A stretch of DNA of 64,000 nt, taken from the NCBI GenBank assembly GCA_013289835.1, contig JABCZG010000022.1, forward strand, positions 1 through 64,000. The letters run 5' to 3'. This document shows, piece by piece, positions 25,615 to 34,211 of the stretch. The notes below the pieces were generated by a model, which ran no database searches, had not been told where the DNA came from, and was given only the letters and a program-made list of their open reading frames with translations. Position numbers and translations under genes: made by a program. The stretch comes from Acidobacteriota bacterium (GTDB taxonomy: Bacteria > Acidobacteriota > Terriglobia > Acidiferrales > UBA7541). Numbering within the stretch: the stretch's first letter is position 1; each line of letters starts with the position of its first letter.

Positions 25615-25740
25615 TGACTTGCAGCCATACCATGGACGATTCGGTTGCATCGAGAAGGAGCCGCTTGTCCCGTTGCTGCTGATTTTCTACTCAGCACTGA
25701 AAACTAAGAACTGAAGACTTTTTCACAGCCAAGGAGCCAC

Positions 25741-26031
25741 ATGCAAATGCCCATCACCATCGAAATCCCAACGGCCTTCCGTCGCTTCACGGACGGCTCG
25801 CCGAAGGTGGACTGCAGCGCGACCACCATCGCCGAAGCTCTCAATGAGCTGACCTCACGCTTCCCCGATCTCGGGCGCCACGTGCGCGACGATCAGGGCC
25901 AGATTCGCCAGTTCCTCAACGTCTATCTCAATGAAGAAGACATCCGCTTTCTGGGTGGAGAAAACTGCACGCTCAAGGACGGCGATCGTGTTCTTCTGGT
26001 TCCCTCCATCGCGGGCGGTTCAGGAAGCTAA
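25741..26031 (+). CDS. MoaD/ThiS family sulfur carrier protein
   Basis: 96 residues of the ubiquitin-like beta-grasp fold: ITIEIPTAFRRF, TIAEALNELTSRFPDL, QFLNVYLNEEDIRFL and DGDRVLLVPSIAGG. The Gly-Gly that normally ends these proteins is at residues 92-93, followed by Ser-Gly-Ser. The extra three residues mean a protease must cut the tail before the C-terminus can be adenylated and thiocarboxylated, as for some JAMM-processed carriers (for example HcyS). It sits 126 bases after the thrC-like gene in the same direction, with GGAGCCAC before the ATG, and is probably its sulfur donor. Confidence 0.88.
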   Translation: MQMPITIEIPTAFRRFTDGSPKVDCSATTIAEALNELTSRFPDLGRHVRDDQGQIRQFLNVYLNEEDIRFLGGENCTLKDGDRVLLVPSIAGGSGS

Positions 26032-26266
26032 CACGCCCGGCTAGGGTCGGCCGGGACATTTGCATTTGATTTGACTAAGTCCTTCCTTACTAAGCCCATC
26101 CAGGTTTTTCGAGATTCCTCCGTTTTGCGCGAAAGCAATTGCTTCTCGTTCCCTGCCGATGCAGACTACCGCAACTTCTTTCCACTTGGAGGACTGCGGC
26201 TGAGTCTGCGCCGCGCTGACATTGTCCATCGGGGCTTCCATCAAGCTGTCTGCCGGAGAAGCGCCC

Positions 26267-27667
26267 ATGCAGGCGCATAGCGCCGCGCTGCGCAAAGAAC
26301 TCGGATTGGCGGACCTGGTTCTGGCACAGATTTTGTTGGTGGTGGTGCCCGATTTTTTTGGCACCGCGGTGAAAGCCGGCCCTTCTCATGTTGTTCTGTG
26401 GTTGCTGGCCATTGTACTTTTCTTCATTCCGCTTTCGCTGGTCGTGTCTCACCTGAATCGCTTGATGCCACTCGAAGGCGGCCTTTACGAATGGGCGCGA
26501 CTGGCATTCGGTGACCGGATTGGATTTCTAGTGGCGTGGAATCTATGGCTCTTTGCCACGTTGTATACGGCGGTCATCGGTTTGGTGACTATGACGTTCT
26601 TGTCTTACGCCATAGGTTCGCAGGCGGCGTGGATTGCATCGAACCGGTGGCTCGTTGTAGCCGCGACGTTTGCCTGCATCAGCGCGCTGATCCTTGTGGC
26701 GCGCGCGGGCCTGGGCATCGGGAAATGGGTGAATAACGTTGGCGGCGCGATCGGCGTGGTGACCATAGGCGTTCTTATTTTGATGCCGCTGGCCGGCGTG
26801 TGGCGCGGGACGCTGCACGAGTACCACCCGCTGCGCTTGGCGATGCCAGCGATGAATTTTTTCAGCCTCAGCGTGTTCACCAAGATGACGTTCGGCGCGC
26901 TCTGCGGCATCGAGTATGTCGCGATCTTCGCGGGGGAATCCCGGCGACCAGTGCGCGATGTGACTCGCTCCATTTTTTTCGCCGCGCCACTCATTGTGCT
27001 GCTCTATGTATTCGGGACCAGCGCGATTCTGGCTTACGTCTCGCCCGGTGCGGTGGACGTCATCGGCCCCATCCCGCAAGCGCTGAGCCTGGGATTCAGT
27101 CAGTCTGGCTTTGCGAGATTTATCGTTCCGATTTCGGTGTCTCTGTTGCTGGCCAACTATTTCGCTACGTTTAATCTCAACTTCAGCGGCAACTCCAGGC
27201 TTCCGATGGTGGCCGGGTGGGACCGGCTCTTGCCGGAGTGGTTTACGAAACTCGACGAGAAGCACCGAACACCGGTCAATTCCATTTTGTTTGTCGGGGT
27301 GGTCGGCTTGCTGGCGTCCTTCGCGGTGCTGATCGGAGTCGGCGTACAAGAGGCGTATGAGTTTTTGCTGAACATCAGTTTCACGTTTTACGGCCTCGCG
27401 TATCTTGCTCTGTTCGCCATTCCTCTGCTGGTGAAGCGGGACAGCGGCCTTCGTCCCCAGCTTTGGCTTCGCGTTGCGGCGGGGTCCGGGCTCCTTGTCA
27501 CTCTACTTTTTGTGTTGCTTTCCATATTTCCCATCATCTCGGTGGAAAACCAGACAAATTACATCATGAAGACGGCGGCAGTTTTGCTGGGCGCGAATGC
27601 GCTCGGCTTGTTGCTCTATCGTTTTGGAACCCGCCGCAGCGACGCGCCATCGACCGGGAGTTTCTAG
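26267..27667 (+). CDS. APC family amino acid permease
   Basis: 466 residues with about 12 membrane helices. It starts with the family's LGLADLVLAQ helix, and an EGGLYEWARLAFGD loop with a FLVAWNLW helix follows, both typical of amino acid/polyamine/organocation transporters. A SFTFYGLAYLALFAIPLL helix lies near the end. Substrate is unknown. It is downstream of the thrC-like/MoaD pair on the same strand (about 235 bases on); whether it belongs to the same regulon is open. ATG at 26267 has GGAGAAG upstream. Confidence 0.88.
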   Translation: MQAHSAALRKELGLADLVLAQILLVVVPDFFGTAVKAGPSHVVLWLLAIVLFFIPLSLVVSHLNRLMPLEGGLYEWARLAFGDRIGFLVAWNLWLFATLYTAVIGLVTMTFLSYAIGSQAAWIASNRWLVVAATFACISALILVARAGLGIGKWVNNVGGAIGVVTIGVLILMPLAGVWRGTLHEYHPLRLAMPAMNFFSLSVFTKMTFGALCGIEYVAIFAGESRRPVRDVTRSIFFAAPLIVLLYVFGTSAILAYVSPGAVDVIGPIPQALSLGFSQSGFARFIVPISVSLLLANYFATFNLNFSGNSRLPMVAGWDRLLPEWFTKLDEKHRTPVNSILFVGVVGLLASFAVLIGVGVQEAYEFLLNISFTFYGLAYLALFAIPLLVKRDSGLRPQLWLRVAAGSGLLVTLLFVLLSIFPIISVENQTNYIMKTAAVLLGANALGLLLYRFGTRRSDAPSTGSF

Positions 27668-27917
27668 ACCGACAACAAGTGCCGGCGATTCACATCTCGT
27701 TGCGCTCAGGATTGATAGGCAGACCGCAACTTTCGGCGCTAGATCGTGTTTGCGCATATATGAGAGTTAGGCTGCTCATCTACGCGATTGCTTCCCTGCT
27801 TCTTCTGGCGTGTCATGCGCCAGTGCGAGCGGTGGTTTCCCTGTTCTCGGACGTCCGCGAGGTCTAGTTTCCCGCGAGCCCCCGGGATATTGACCGTTCC
27901 ATTTAATGGGCTACTAA

Positions 27918-28400
27918 CTAAAGCAAACTCATCTGCTTGTTTTCGAGATCGAGCAGCTTTTTCTTGTTCGCAAGACCACCGCCGAAACCTGTGAGACTCC
28001 CGTCGCTCCCGATGACGCGATGACACGGAATGATGATCGGCATAGGATTGCAAGCGTTCGCCAGGCCAACTGCACGCACGGCTTTGGGATTGCCAATGCG
28101 CTCCGCCAACTGGCCATAGCTGATCGTTTCTCCATAGGGAATCGTGCGAAGGCTTCGCCACACTTCGAGCTGGAAATGCGTTCCTTGGGGCGAGAGAGGA
28201 AGATCGAATTCCTTCCTCTCACCTCCGAAATACGCTTTAAGCTGACGGACTGCCTCGACAAGCGGCGATTCGTCCTGCTTCCAGCCCGGTTCCACCGCGG
28301 CGGCTCGCTTGCTGTTTTCAAAACTTACCAGCCGCAGCCCGCAGTCGTCGCCAACTAGCAGGAGTCTTCCGACGGGGCTTTTCATCCACGTGTAGAACAC
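27918..28400 (-). CDS. ogt: Methylated-DNA--protein-cysteine methyltransferase
   Basis: 160 residues. The suicide enzyme transfers O6-alkyl groups from guanine to its Cys126 in IIIPCHRVIGSDG. Helix-turn-helix (YGETISYGQLAERIGNPKAV), asparagine hinge and a GFGGGLANKKKLLDLE end are standard. The DNA-binding Arg of the usual ANGRNP is replaced (ANACNPMP), a change from the consensus. Start is GTG at 28400 (AAGGGAT upstream). Confidence 0.93.
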   Translation of the reverse strand: MFYTWMKSPVGRLLLVGDDCGLRLVSFENSKRAAAVEPGWKQDESPLVEAVRQLKAYFGGERKEFDLPLSPQGTHFQLEVWRSLRTIPYGETISYGQLAERIGNPKAVRAVGLANACNPMPIIIPCHRVIGSDGSLTGFGGGLANKKKLLDLENKQMSLL

Positions 28401-28466
28401 AGGCTTTATCCCTTCGAATCCAAGCGTTGTTCAGCTTGAGGGCTCACCAAATCTTCGCTCCCTACC

Positions 28467-29009
28467 CTACGATTTCAGGGAATACGGGCTAGAGGCCCGG
28501 AATCTCTTTTCGAATTCCTCGCGGGTGCACATCGTTCGAATGTCGGCGATGCGATCCACAGCGAGAATTCCATCCAGATGATCGATCTCATGCTGCAGCA
28601 GCTCGCCCAGATTGCGTTCTTCGCCGGCGCGAGTTTCGTTCCAGCTTCCTTTCAAATCCTGATAGCGCACGGTGATCTCACGATGCCTTTCTACTTGCAT
28701 GAAGATAGACAGAAAACTCAGGCAGGCATCCCAGACTACGATTTTTTCTGCGCTGCGCTCCGTGATTTCGGGATTCACGAGCGGCCAGGCATTTTCTCCC
28801 GGCAGCCGCAAGAAAATGACGCGCAGGTTTGAACCGATCTGTGGCGCGGCAATCCCACGGCCGTATCCTGTGGTTTGACACCAGTACGCCAGCGTGTCGG
28901 CGAGATCGTCCACCAGCGCTCGAATCTCCGGCACCGCGGGATTTTCCACACGTTGGCACACCTCGCGCAGCCCCGGATTTCCCAGTTGCAATACCGTTCG
29001 AATCGCCAT
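28467..29009 (-). CDS. def: Peptide deformylase, divergent
   Basis: 180 residues. Removes formyl from N-terminal Met. Motif I is GRGIAAPQIGS (about 50-60) and motif III LQHEIDHLDG with His140, Glu141 and His144 as zinc ligands/base. Motif II is WDACLSF with Cys96, where classical enzymes have EGCLS. The acidic residue and Gly before the Cys are changed to Asp-Ala; such variants exist among second deformylase copies, so this may be a paralogue with a different or weak activity. ATG at 29009 has only a weak ribosome site. Confidence 0.88.
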   Translation of the reverse strand: MAIRTVLQLGNPGLREVCQRVENPAVPEIRALVDDLADTLAYWCQTTGYGRGIAAPQIGSNLRVIFLRLPGENAWPLVNPEITERSAEKIVVWDACLSFLSIFMQVERHREITVRYQDLKGSWNETRAGEERNLGELLQHEIDHLDGILAVDRIADIRTMCTREEFEKRFRASSPYSLKS

Positions 29010-29024
29010 GGTCTTTCAATCACC

Positions 29025-30041
29025 TTAGACGGGCTCGGGTTTCTCCCATCTCCCCGATTCCGCCGATCGGAAAACCGCCTCAATCACCGCCATGTTGGCA
29101 ATGGCATCCTCCAACGGCACGGGAACTTCGCCGCCTTCGCGAATCGCTCGTGAAAATGAATCGCCCTGGACCGTATATTGGTCGCAGACTGGAATCGTCT
29201 CCGTTCGAATTCCCGTGCCCAAGACATCTCGGCCATCATCAACGAAGATCCGCGTCGGCCGGTCGTTCGGAGCATTAAACGGAATCTCAATCTCGATATG
29301 CCCTTTGGTTCCCAGGAATTGCATCCGTTGGTACGGCACCATCTGCGTGCTACAGGTGAACACCGCCTGCCCTGCCGGAAACTCCATTATCACGGAACTC
29401 AGCCGGTCCGTGCCGAACTCCGGGTCTCGCTCCATGACACTTGCCACCCGCAGGGGCTCTTCGCCAAAAATCCAGCGCGAAGTTGTGATCGGATAGCAAC
29501 CGATGTCCATCATTCCACCGCCACCCCAGTCCGCCACGTTGCGCACATTCTTCGGATCGCGATTGAAGTAGCTGAACGCGCCGACGATCGCGCGCAACTC
29601 TCCGACGACACCGTGCCGAACCAAATCGCGGACTCGCAGCCACTGTGGATGCGTCTTCACCATGAATGCCTCGCCGATCTTAACGCTGCAGCGGTTTCGC
29701 GTCGCAAGCAGCGTGCGCCCCTCCGCCACCGTCAAGCTCAGCGGCTTCTCGCAAAGAACATGCTTCCCAGCCTCCGCCGCTTTGATCGACCACGGCACAT
29801 GCAGATGATTGGGCAGCGGATTATAAGTAGCCTCAATCTCCGGATCGGCTAGCAGTTCTTCATACGATCCATACGCTTTGGAAATTCCCAACTGGTGCGC
29901 GGCGTCTTCTGCCTTCGCCAAATCACGCGAGGCAATCGCCGTCACCGTACTCCACTCCCCCTTCTGCATCCCCGGTATGACCTTGCGGACGGCGATTCCT
30001 GCTACTCCCAGCACTCCCCATTTCACTTTGCCCTGATTCAC
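29025..30041 (-). CDS. Gfo/Idh/MocA family oxidoreductase
   Basis: About 338 residues: N-terminal Rossmann fold (WGVLGVAGIAVRKVIPGM), EKPLSLTVAEG with the conserved Lys, and a C-terminal alpha/beta dimer domain with GGGGMMDIGCYPI. These enzymes are NAD(P)-dependent oxidoreductases of sugars or inositols; this one resembles D-xylose 1-dehydrogenase-like and 1,5-anhydrofructose-type members. The GTG at 30041 has GAGAGGA at good distance, preferred to the GTG at 30080. It lies 15 bases upstream of def on the same strand. Confidence 0.9.
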   Translation of the reverse strand: MNQGKVKWGVLGVAGIAVRKVIPGMQKGEWSTVTAIASRDLAKAEDAAHQLGISKAYGSYEELLADPEIEATYNPLPNHLHVPWSIKAAEAGKHVLCEKPLSLTVAEGRTLLATRNRCSVKIGEAFMVKTHPQWLRVRDLVRHGVVGELRAIVGAFSYFNRDPKNVRNVADWGGGGMMDIGCYPITTSRWIFGEEPLRVASVMERDPEFGTDRLSSVIMEFPAGQAVFTCSTQMVPYQRMQFLGTKGHIEIEIPFNAPNDRPTRIFVDDGRDVLGTGIRTETIPVCDQYTVQGDSFSRAIREGGEVPVPLEDAIANMAVIEAVFRSAESGRWEKPEPV

Positions 30042-30241
30042 GATCGTTCCTCTCGCCTCATTTCCATTCCGTTCTATCACGCATTCTCGCGGCGTCCAAT
30101 GCAGGACTTGCGGACCACCTTGCCAGCACTTAAAAAAGTCACTCCAAAAACGTGCCCATCGGCTCTCGTCGCGGTATCATTCCGCGCGGGAGTTTCAATG
30201 TACAGACCCACGCTCCCGCAAATCTGAGGAGGACCAATCGA

Positions 30242-30808
30242 ATGCGCAAAGGAATGACCATCCTGCTCTTTGGGATGCTCGCTCTGTGTACGCCGCCCGC
30301 AGCCAACCGGCTCTGGGGACAGGCCGAAAAGAAAGATGCCATGCCCGATCCGGCCGTAAAGGTAGGGGACATGGCGCCGGACTTCACCCTGATGGATACA
30401 CATCGCAACCAAGTGTCGTTGCATGACTTCCGCGGCAAGAAAAACGTCGCGCTGGCGTTTTACATCTTTGCCTTCACCGGTGGTTGAACCAAGCAAATGC
30501 AGAACTTCCAGCAAAATTTGCAGAAGCTGGAAGCTGCAGACACCCAAGTCTTGGGTGTAAGTATGGATAGCACCTTCAGCAACGCCGCGTGGGCCGAAAA
30601 AATCGCCGTCACTTTCCCCCTCCTCAGCGATTGGGGCGGCGATGTCACCAAGCAATACGGTCTGTACAATTCCAAATACAAAGCGGCGCGCCGCGTGAAT
30701 TATCTGATCGACAAGAGCGGCAAAGTGGTCGAAATGCAAATTGACAGCGAGGCAGTGGATCCCACGAAGCTTGTGACGCTGTGCGAGCGCCGCAAGTCCA
30801 CGGAGTAG
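30242..30808 (+). CDS. Selenocysteine-containing peroxiredoxin (in-frame TGA)
   Basis: 189 codons; the TGA at 30485-30487 (codon 82) is read as selenocysteine. Before it: signal peptide (TILLFGMLALCTPPAANRL), GDMAPDFTLMDTH, and FYIFAFTGG; after it, TKQMQNFQQNLQKLEAADTQ, then VLGVSMDST and TFPLLSDWGG, and VNYLIDKSGKV. All peroxiredoxin/AhpC-TSA motifs are present in one uninterrupted frame, and the TGA stands exactly where the family has its peroxidatic cysteine (consensus FTxGCT). A hairpin follows the TGA (30498-30538). GGAGGACC precedes the ATG. Protein is probably exported and reduces peroxides. A disrupted Cys-codon gene is the alternative, but both halves are intact. Confidence 0.85.
30498..30538 (+). 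promoter_or_regulatory. Probable bacterial SECIS hairpin
   Basis: TGCAG, two unpaired bases, CTTCCAGC (30505-30512), a 13-base loop, GCTGGAAG (30526-30533) and CTGCA (30534-30538) form a near-perfect 13-bp stem. It begins 10 bases after the TGA, the distance at which SelB-binding hairpins lie. It is inside the coding sequence, as bacterial SECIS elements are. Confidence 0.7.
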
Positions 30809-30826
30809 CCGGAGACGAACACCACC

Positions 30827-30879
30827 AAACGCTCTTCGTCCGACCGCTGCGCTGCTGCTGCCGAGGACGAAGAGCGTTT
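30827..30879 (+). terminator. Intrinsic-type terminator hairpin after the peroxiredoxin gene
   Basis: AAACGCTCTTCGTCC (30827-30841) and GGACGAAGAGCGTTT (30865-30879) form a perfect 15-bp stem 18 bases past the stop codon. The T-run is short (TTTGTT). Confidence 0.75.
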
Positions 30880-31173
30880 GTTCCATTCACATTTCCTTGA
30901 ACCATTTCTTGAACCATTATTGAACCATCAGCAGATTCAGCGGCTTCAGGTGGAACTCCGGGTTGGCAAACCTCAGGCATGCGGGCAATCCTTGAATCTC
31001 CCTAACGGAGTTCTAGTACTCACTTCTGCTTACTCCAAATTATTTTACTTTTCTTGCAGTACCCCCTGAAAAATAGAATAGAATATTCGCGTTTTGCAGT
31101 GTGCTGTCTCGCGATTTTGGCGGCGGGTATCTCCGCAGGATGCTTGGGCCAGCTATTCGCCTCGGGGGATGTC
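30880..31173. other. Intergenic region with three direct repeats upstream of the pilin gene
   Basis: TTGAACCAT occurs at 30897, 30909 and 30920, at 12- and 11-base steps, so all lie on one face of the helix. An AT-rich stretch with TTGCAG (about 31046) and ATAGAATA follows and may hold the promoter of the pilin gene. Otherwise nothing is recognised. Confidence 0.4.
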
Positions 31174-31647
31174 ATGCGAACTCAAAAAGGCTTTTCGCTC
31201 ATCGAGCTGCTTCTCGTGGTATCGGTAATTTTAATCATTTCCGCTATCGCAGTTCCGAATTTTCTTCGCTCCCGTCTGCGGGCCAATGAGGCATCCGCCG
31301 TTGCTTCGCTGCGGGTAATCGAAACAGGCGCCGTGACTTACTCCATGACCTACCCGGACCAAGGATTCCCGGCCCAACTCACGAGTCTTGGCGGGGTCAA
31401 TCCCTGTACCGCCAGTTCCACGACATCTTGCTTGATTGACGACGTGCTAGCGCAAGGAATCAAGGGCGGTTATTCGTTTGATTGGGCGGGCGATGGGGCC
31501 ACACCCTCGGTTGCGTTTGCTCTCACCGCTACACCTCAGGTGGTTGGTTCGTCGGGGCAGCGCATGTTCTGCACCGATCAGGGCGGCGTGATTTACTTCG
31601 ATCCGTCTGGGTCGGGCTGTACAAACGGCAGCCAGCCTTTACAGTAA
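31174..31647 (+). CDS. Type IV pilin-like (prepilin) protein
   Basis: 157 residues. The class III signal peptide is typical: MRTQKG, cleavage before FSLIELLLVVSVILIISAIA with Glu at position 5 of the mature protein. The mature domain has Cys pairs (NPCTASSTTSC, and CTDQGG... GSGC) that may form disulfides, and ends QPLQ. Needs a prepilin peptidase, not in the window. GGGGGAT lies before the ATG. Could be a major pilin or a type II secretion pseudopilin. Confidence 0.9.
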   Translation: MRTQKGFSLIELLLVVSVILIISAIAVPNFLRSRLRANEASAVASLRVIETGAVTYSMTYPDQGFPAQLTSLGGVNPCTASSTTSCLIDDVLAQGIKGGYSFDWAGDGATPSVAFALTATPQVVGSSGQRMFCTDQGGVIYFDPSGSGCTNGSQPLQ

Positions 31648-31737
31648 TGTCTTCGTAGTGGTCCCGCAACAATCCTGGGTAGGCTCCCCGCCTTTGGCTC
31701 CTTTCTTCGAGGAGTGCTAGAATCGCTTGGAACGCCC

Positions 31738-33162
31738 ATGACACCGAAAACGCTCTATCAAAAGATCTGGGACTCCCATGTGGTTCGCGAGGAGACCGGA
31801 CAGCCCTCCATCATCTATATTGACCGCCACCTAATCCATGAGGGCACCTCGCCGCAAGCCTTCGCCGGGCTACGCGCCGAAGGCCGCAAGGTCCGCCGCC
31901 CCGATCTTACTTTTGCGGTGATGGACCATTCCGTCTCCACCACGGACAGGACGCTGCCGATCCTCGACAACGACGCCAAGCTGCAGTTCGAGGCGCTGGA
32001 AAAAAATTGCCGCGAATCGGGCGTCCGCCTGTTCGACATGAACAGCAAGAATCAGGGCATCGTGCACATCATCGGCCCGGAACTTGGCATTACCCAGCCC
32101 GGCCAGACGATCGTTTGCGGCGACAGCCACACCTCCACGCATGGTGCGTTCGGCACGCTGGCATTCGGCATCGGCACCAGCGAGGTCGAGCACGTCCTGG
32201 CCACACAGTGCCTGGTGCAATCGCGCTCGAAGACGCTTCACATTCTTGTTCACGGCAAGCGGCCCAAGGGTGTCACCGCCAAGGACCTTATCCTTGCGAT
32301 CATCGGAAAAACGGGCATCGCAGGTGGCACCGGGCACGTTGCGGAATACGGTGGCGAGGCTATCCGTTCTCTTTCCATGGATGGCCGCATGACTGTTTGC
32401 AATATGACCATTGAGGGCGGAGCGCGCGCTGGAATGGTTGCGCCGGATGAAACTACCTTTGCGTATCTCGAGGGCCGGCCGTTTGTGCCGCGTGGAAAAG
32501 CGTTTCAAGAGGCAGTCGAGCGTTGGAAACTGCTCAAGAGCGATGGCAGCGCCCACTTTGACATGAAGGTCGAGCTGCAAGCCGAACAGATTGCTCCACA
32601 AGTGACCTGGGGCACGAATCCCGGCATGGTGACGAGCGTCACCGCTCGCGTGCCTGATCCGCATGACTTCAAGGATCTCAACGATCAGAAAGCGACGGAA
32701 AGCGCGCTCAAATATATGGGGCTGAAGGCCGGCACGCCCATCGTGGATATTCCCGTGGACCGCGTGTTCATCGGCTCGTGCACCAATTCGCGGCTCGATG
32801 ATCTCCGCGCGGCTGCGCATTTTGTAGCGGGCAAGCACGTGGCGAAGAACATCAAGCAAGCGCTGATCGTTCCCGGCTCGCGCGGCATCAAGACGCAAGC
32901 CGAAAAAGAAGGCCTCGACAAAATATTCCGCGACGCTGGATTCGAATGGCGCGACGCCGGCTGCAGCATGTGCATCGGCATGAATGCAGACGTCCTGCCG
33001 CCGCACGAGCGCAGCGCCAGCACCAGCAATCGCAACTTCGAAGGTCGCCAGGGGAAGGACAGCCGCACGCATCTCGTCAGCCCAGTCATGGCCGCTGCTG
33101 CCGCCATTGCCGGCCATTTCGTGGATGTTCGTTCGCTCGACGACGTTTCCTCCGTCGAGTAG
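31738..33162 (+). CDS. leuC: 3-isopropylmalate dehydratase large subunit
   Basis: 474 residues. Aconitase-family enzyme, isomerises 2- to 3-isopropylmalate in leucine synthesis with LeuD. It carries the 4Fe-4S cluster: Cys in GSCTNSRLDDLR and the pair in CSMCIGMN; also VMDHSVSTTDR and VCGDSHTSTHGAFG. Length is that of the bacterial (non-archaeal) form. leuD begins 91 bases downstream. No leuA or leuB is adjacent. Confidence 0.97.
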   Translation: MTPKTLYQKIWDSHVVREETGQPSIIYIDRHLIHEGTSPQAFAGLRAEGRKVRRPDLTFAVMDHSVSTTDRTLPILDNDAKLQFEALEKNCRESGVRLFDMNSKNQGIVHIIGPELGITQPGQTIVCGDSHTSTHGAFGTLAFGIGTSEVEHVLATQCLVQSRSKTLHILVHGKRPKGVTAKDLILAIIGKTGIAGGTGHVAEYGGEAIRSLSMDGRMTVCNMTIEGGARAGMVAPDETTFAYLEGRPFVPRGKAFQEAVERWKLLKSDGSAHFDMKVELQAEQIAPQVTWGTNPGMVTSVTARVPDPHDFKDLNDQKATESALKYMGLKAGTPIVDIPVDRVFIGSCTNSRLDDLRAAAHFVAGKHVAKNIKQALIVPGSRGIKTQAEKEGLDKIFRDAGFEWRDAGCSMCIGMNADVLPPHERSASTSNRNFEGRQGKDSRTHLVSPVMAAAAAIAGHFVDVRSLDDVSSVE

Positions 33163-33253
33163 GTTTTCGTAACGCCCACGGCGCCTTTGACTTGTTTCTG
33201 TTGTTGGGCCGGATTTCAGTCCGCCTTGTTCTTGTGCCAGGAGCCACGATCGC

Positions 33254-33895
33254 ATGCAACCGTTCTCAGCACACACCGGCATGGTCATGCCGCTTGACCG
33301 CGTCAACGTGGACACCGACCAGATGGTGCCCAAGCAATTCCTGAAAGCGCTGACGCGCGAAGGCTTCGGCCGCATTCTCTTTTATGACTGGCGCTATCTG
33401 CCCGGCGAGAAACCGAATCCCGAATTTGTCTTGAATTTTCCGCGCTACAAGGGCGCCTCGGTCCTGCTGGCGCGCGCCAACTTTGGCTGCGGCTCCAGCC
33501 GCGAGCACGCTCCCTGGGGTGTGAAGGATTACGGCTTCCGCGTGATCGTTGCGCCGAGCTACGCAGACATTTTTTACAACAACTGCTTCAAGAACGGCAT
33601 TCTGCCCGCGACGCTTCTCGAAGATCAAATCGAGGAACTCTTCCAGCGCACCGATAAGGAAGAAGGCTATTCGCTGACCGTCAATCTGCCGAACCAGACC
33701 ATCGCCGACAAACACGGCCTCATGTTCAAATTTGAAATTGCGCCGTCGCGAAAAGAAGTCTTGCTCAAAGGCCTCGATGACATCGGCACCACGCTGCTGC
33801 ACGAGCCGGACATCACGGAGTACGAGAAATCGCACGCCGCTTCGGCCACCATGTACGACGCTGTGGATGTGAAGTATTACTCCAACGGCCGCTGA
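33254..33895 (+). CDS. leuD: 3-isopropylmalate dehydratase small subunit
   Basis: 213 residues, swivel domain of the isopropylmalate isomerase: VMPLDRVNVDTDQMVPKQFL, NFGCGSSREHAPW and FYNNCFKNGILP are diagnostic. Works with LeuC encoded just upstream in the same operon. Confidence 0.97.
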   Translation: MQPFSAHTGMVMPLDRVNVDTDQMVPKQFLKALTREGFGRILFYDWRYLPGEKPNPEFVLNFPRYKGASVLLARANFGCGSSREHAPWGVKDYGFRVIVAPSYADIFYNNCFKNGILPATLLEDQIEELFQRTDKEEGYSLTVNLPNQTIADKHGLMFKFEIAPSRKEVLLKGLDDIGTTLLHEPDITEYEKSHAASATMYDAVDVKYYSNGR

Positions 33896-34211
33896 AGTTA
33901 GATTGAATCTCTAAAAGCACTCCTAGGCTGGCCTTACATCGAACTCAGACAAAATCGATATGGACCGCGCTTGCGTACCAGTACTTGGAGAGCTTGTTGG
34001 ATTCCCCGCTGCGATTTCAAACTCAAAATTCTGCTGTAGCAAATCGATTCTCTTCCTGGACTTCTTTTTCTAAATCCTTTCTAAATAGCGTCATTCTAGT
34101 TGACTCCCAATTAAGGCCGGCGTAAGGTACCTCCAACCAGGAGGGGGACCGTGTCGAAATCCGAACTACAAGGTCTCACTCAGACCGTTAGTTAACTCAA
34201 AAGGGGGAGAT
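33896..34211 (+). promoter_or_regulatory. Leader region of the TonB-dependent receptor gene
   Basis: 316 bases. TTGACT (34100-34105) with TAAGGT after a 17-base spacer (34123-34128) is a possible promoter with a weak -10. AAAAGGGGGAGAT forms the ribosome site of the receptor gene. The sequence AACCAGGAGGGGGACC (about 34136) is a second ribosome-site-like run with no frame. No riboswitch is recognised. Confidence 0.45.

Noticed and set aside
27760..27867. 35-codon frame after the permease gene with a signal-peptide-like sequence
   Set aside because: Hydrophobic N-terminus is attractive (LLIYAIASLLLLACHA), but there is no ribosome site, the mature part is only about 11 residues and no homologue comes to mind.
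30485..30487. TGA as a nonsense mutation splitting the peroxiredoxin into two genes
   Set aside because: The second half lacks a ribosome site and cannot fold alone, and the TGA falls exactly on the catalytic Cys position with a hairpin behind it. Not fully excluded until sel genes are seen.
31870..33375. 501-codon open frame on the minus strand opposite leuC
   Set aside because: Antisense artefact of codon bias in leuC.
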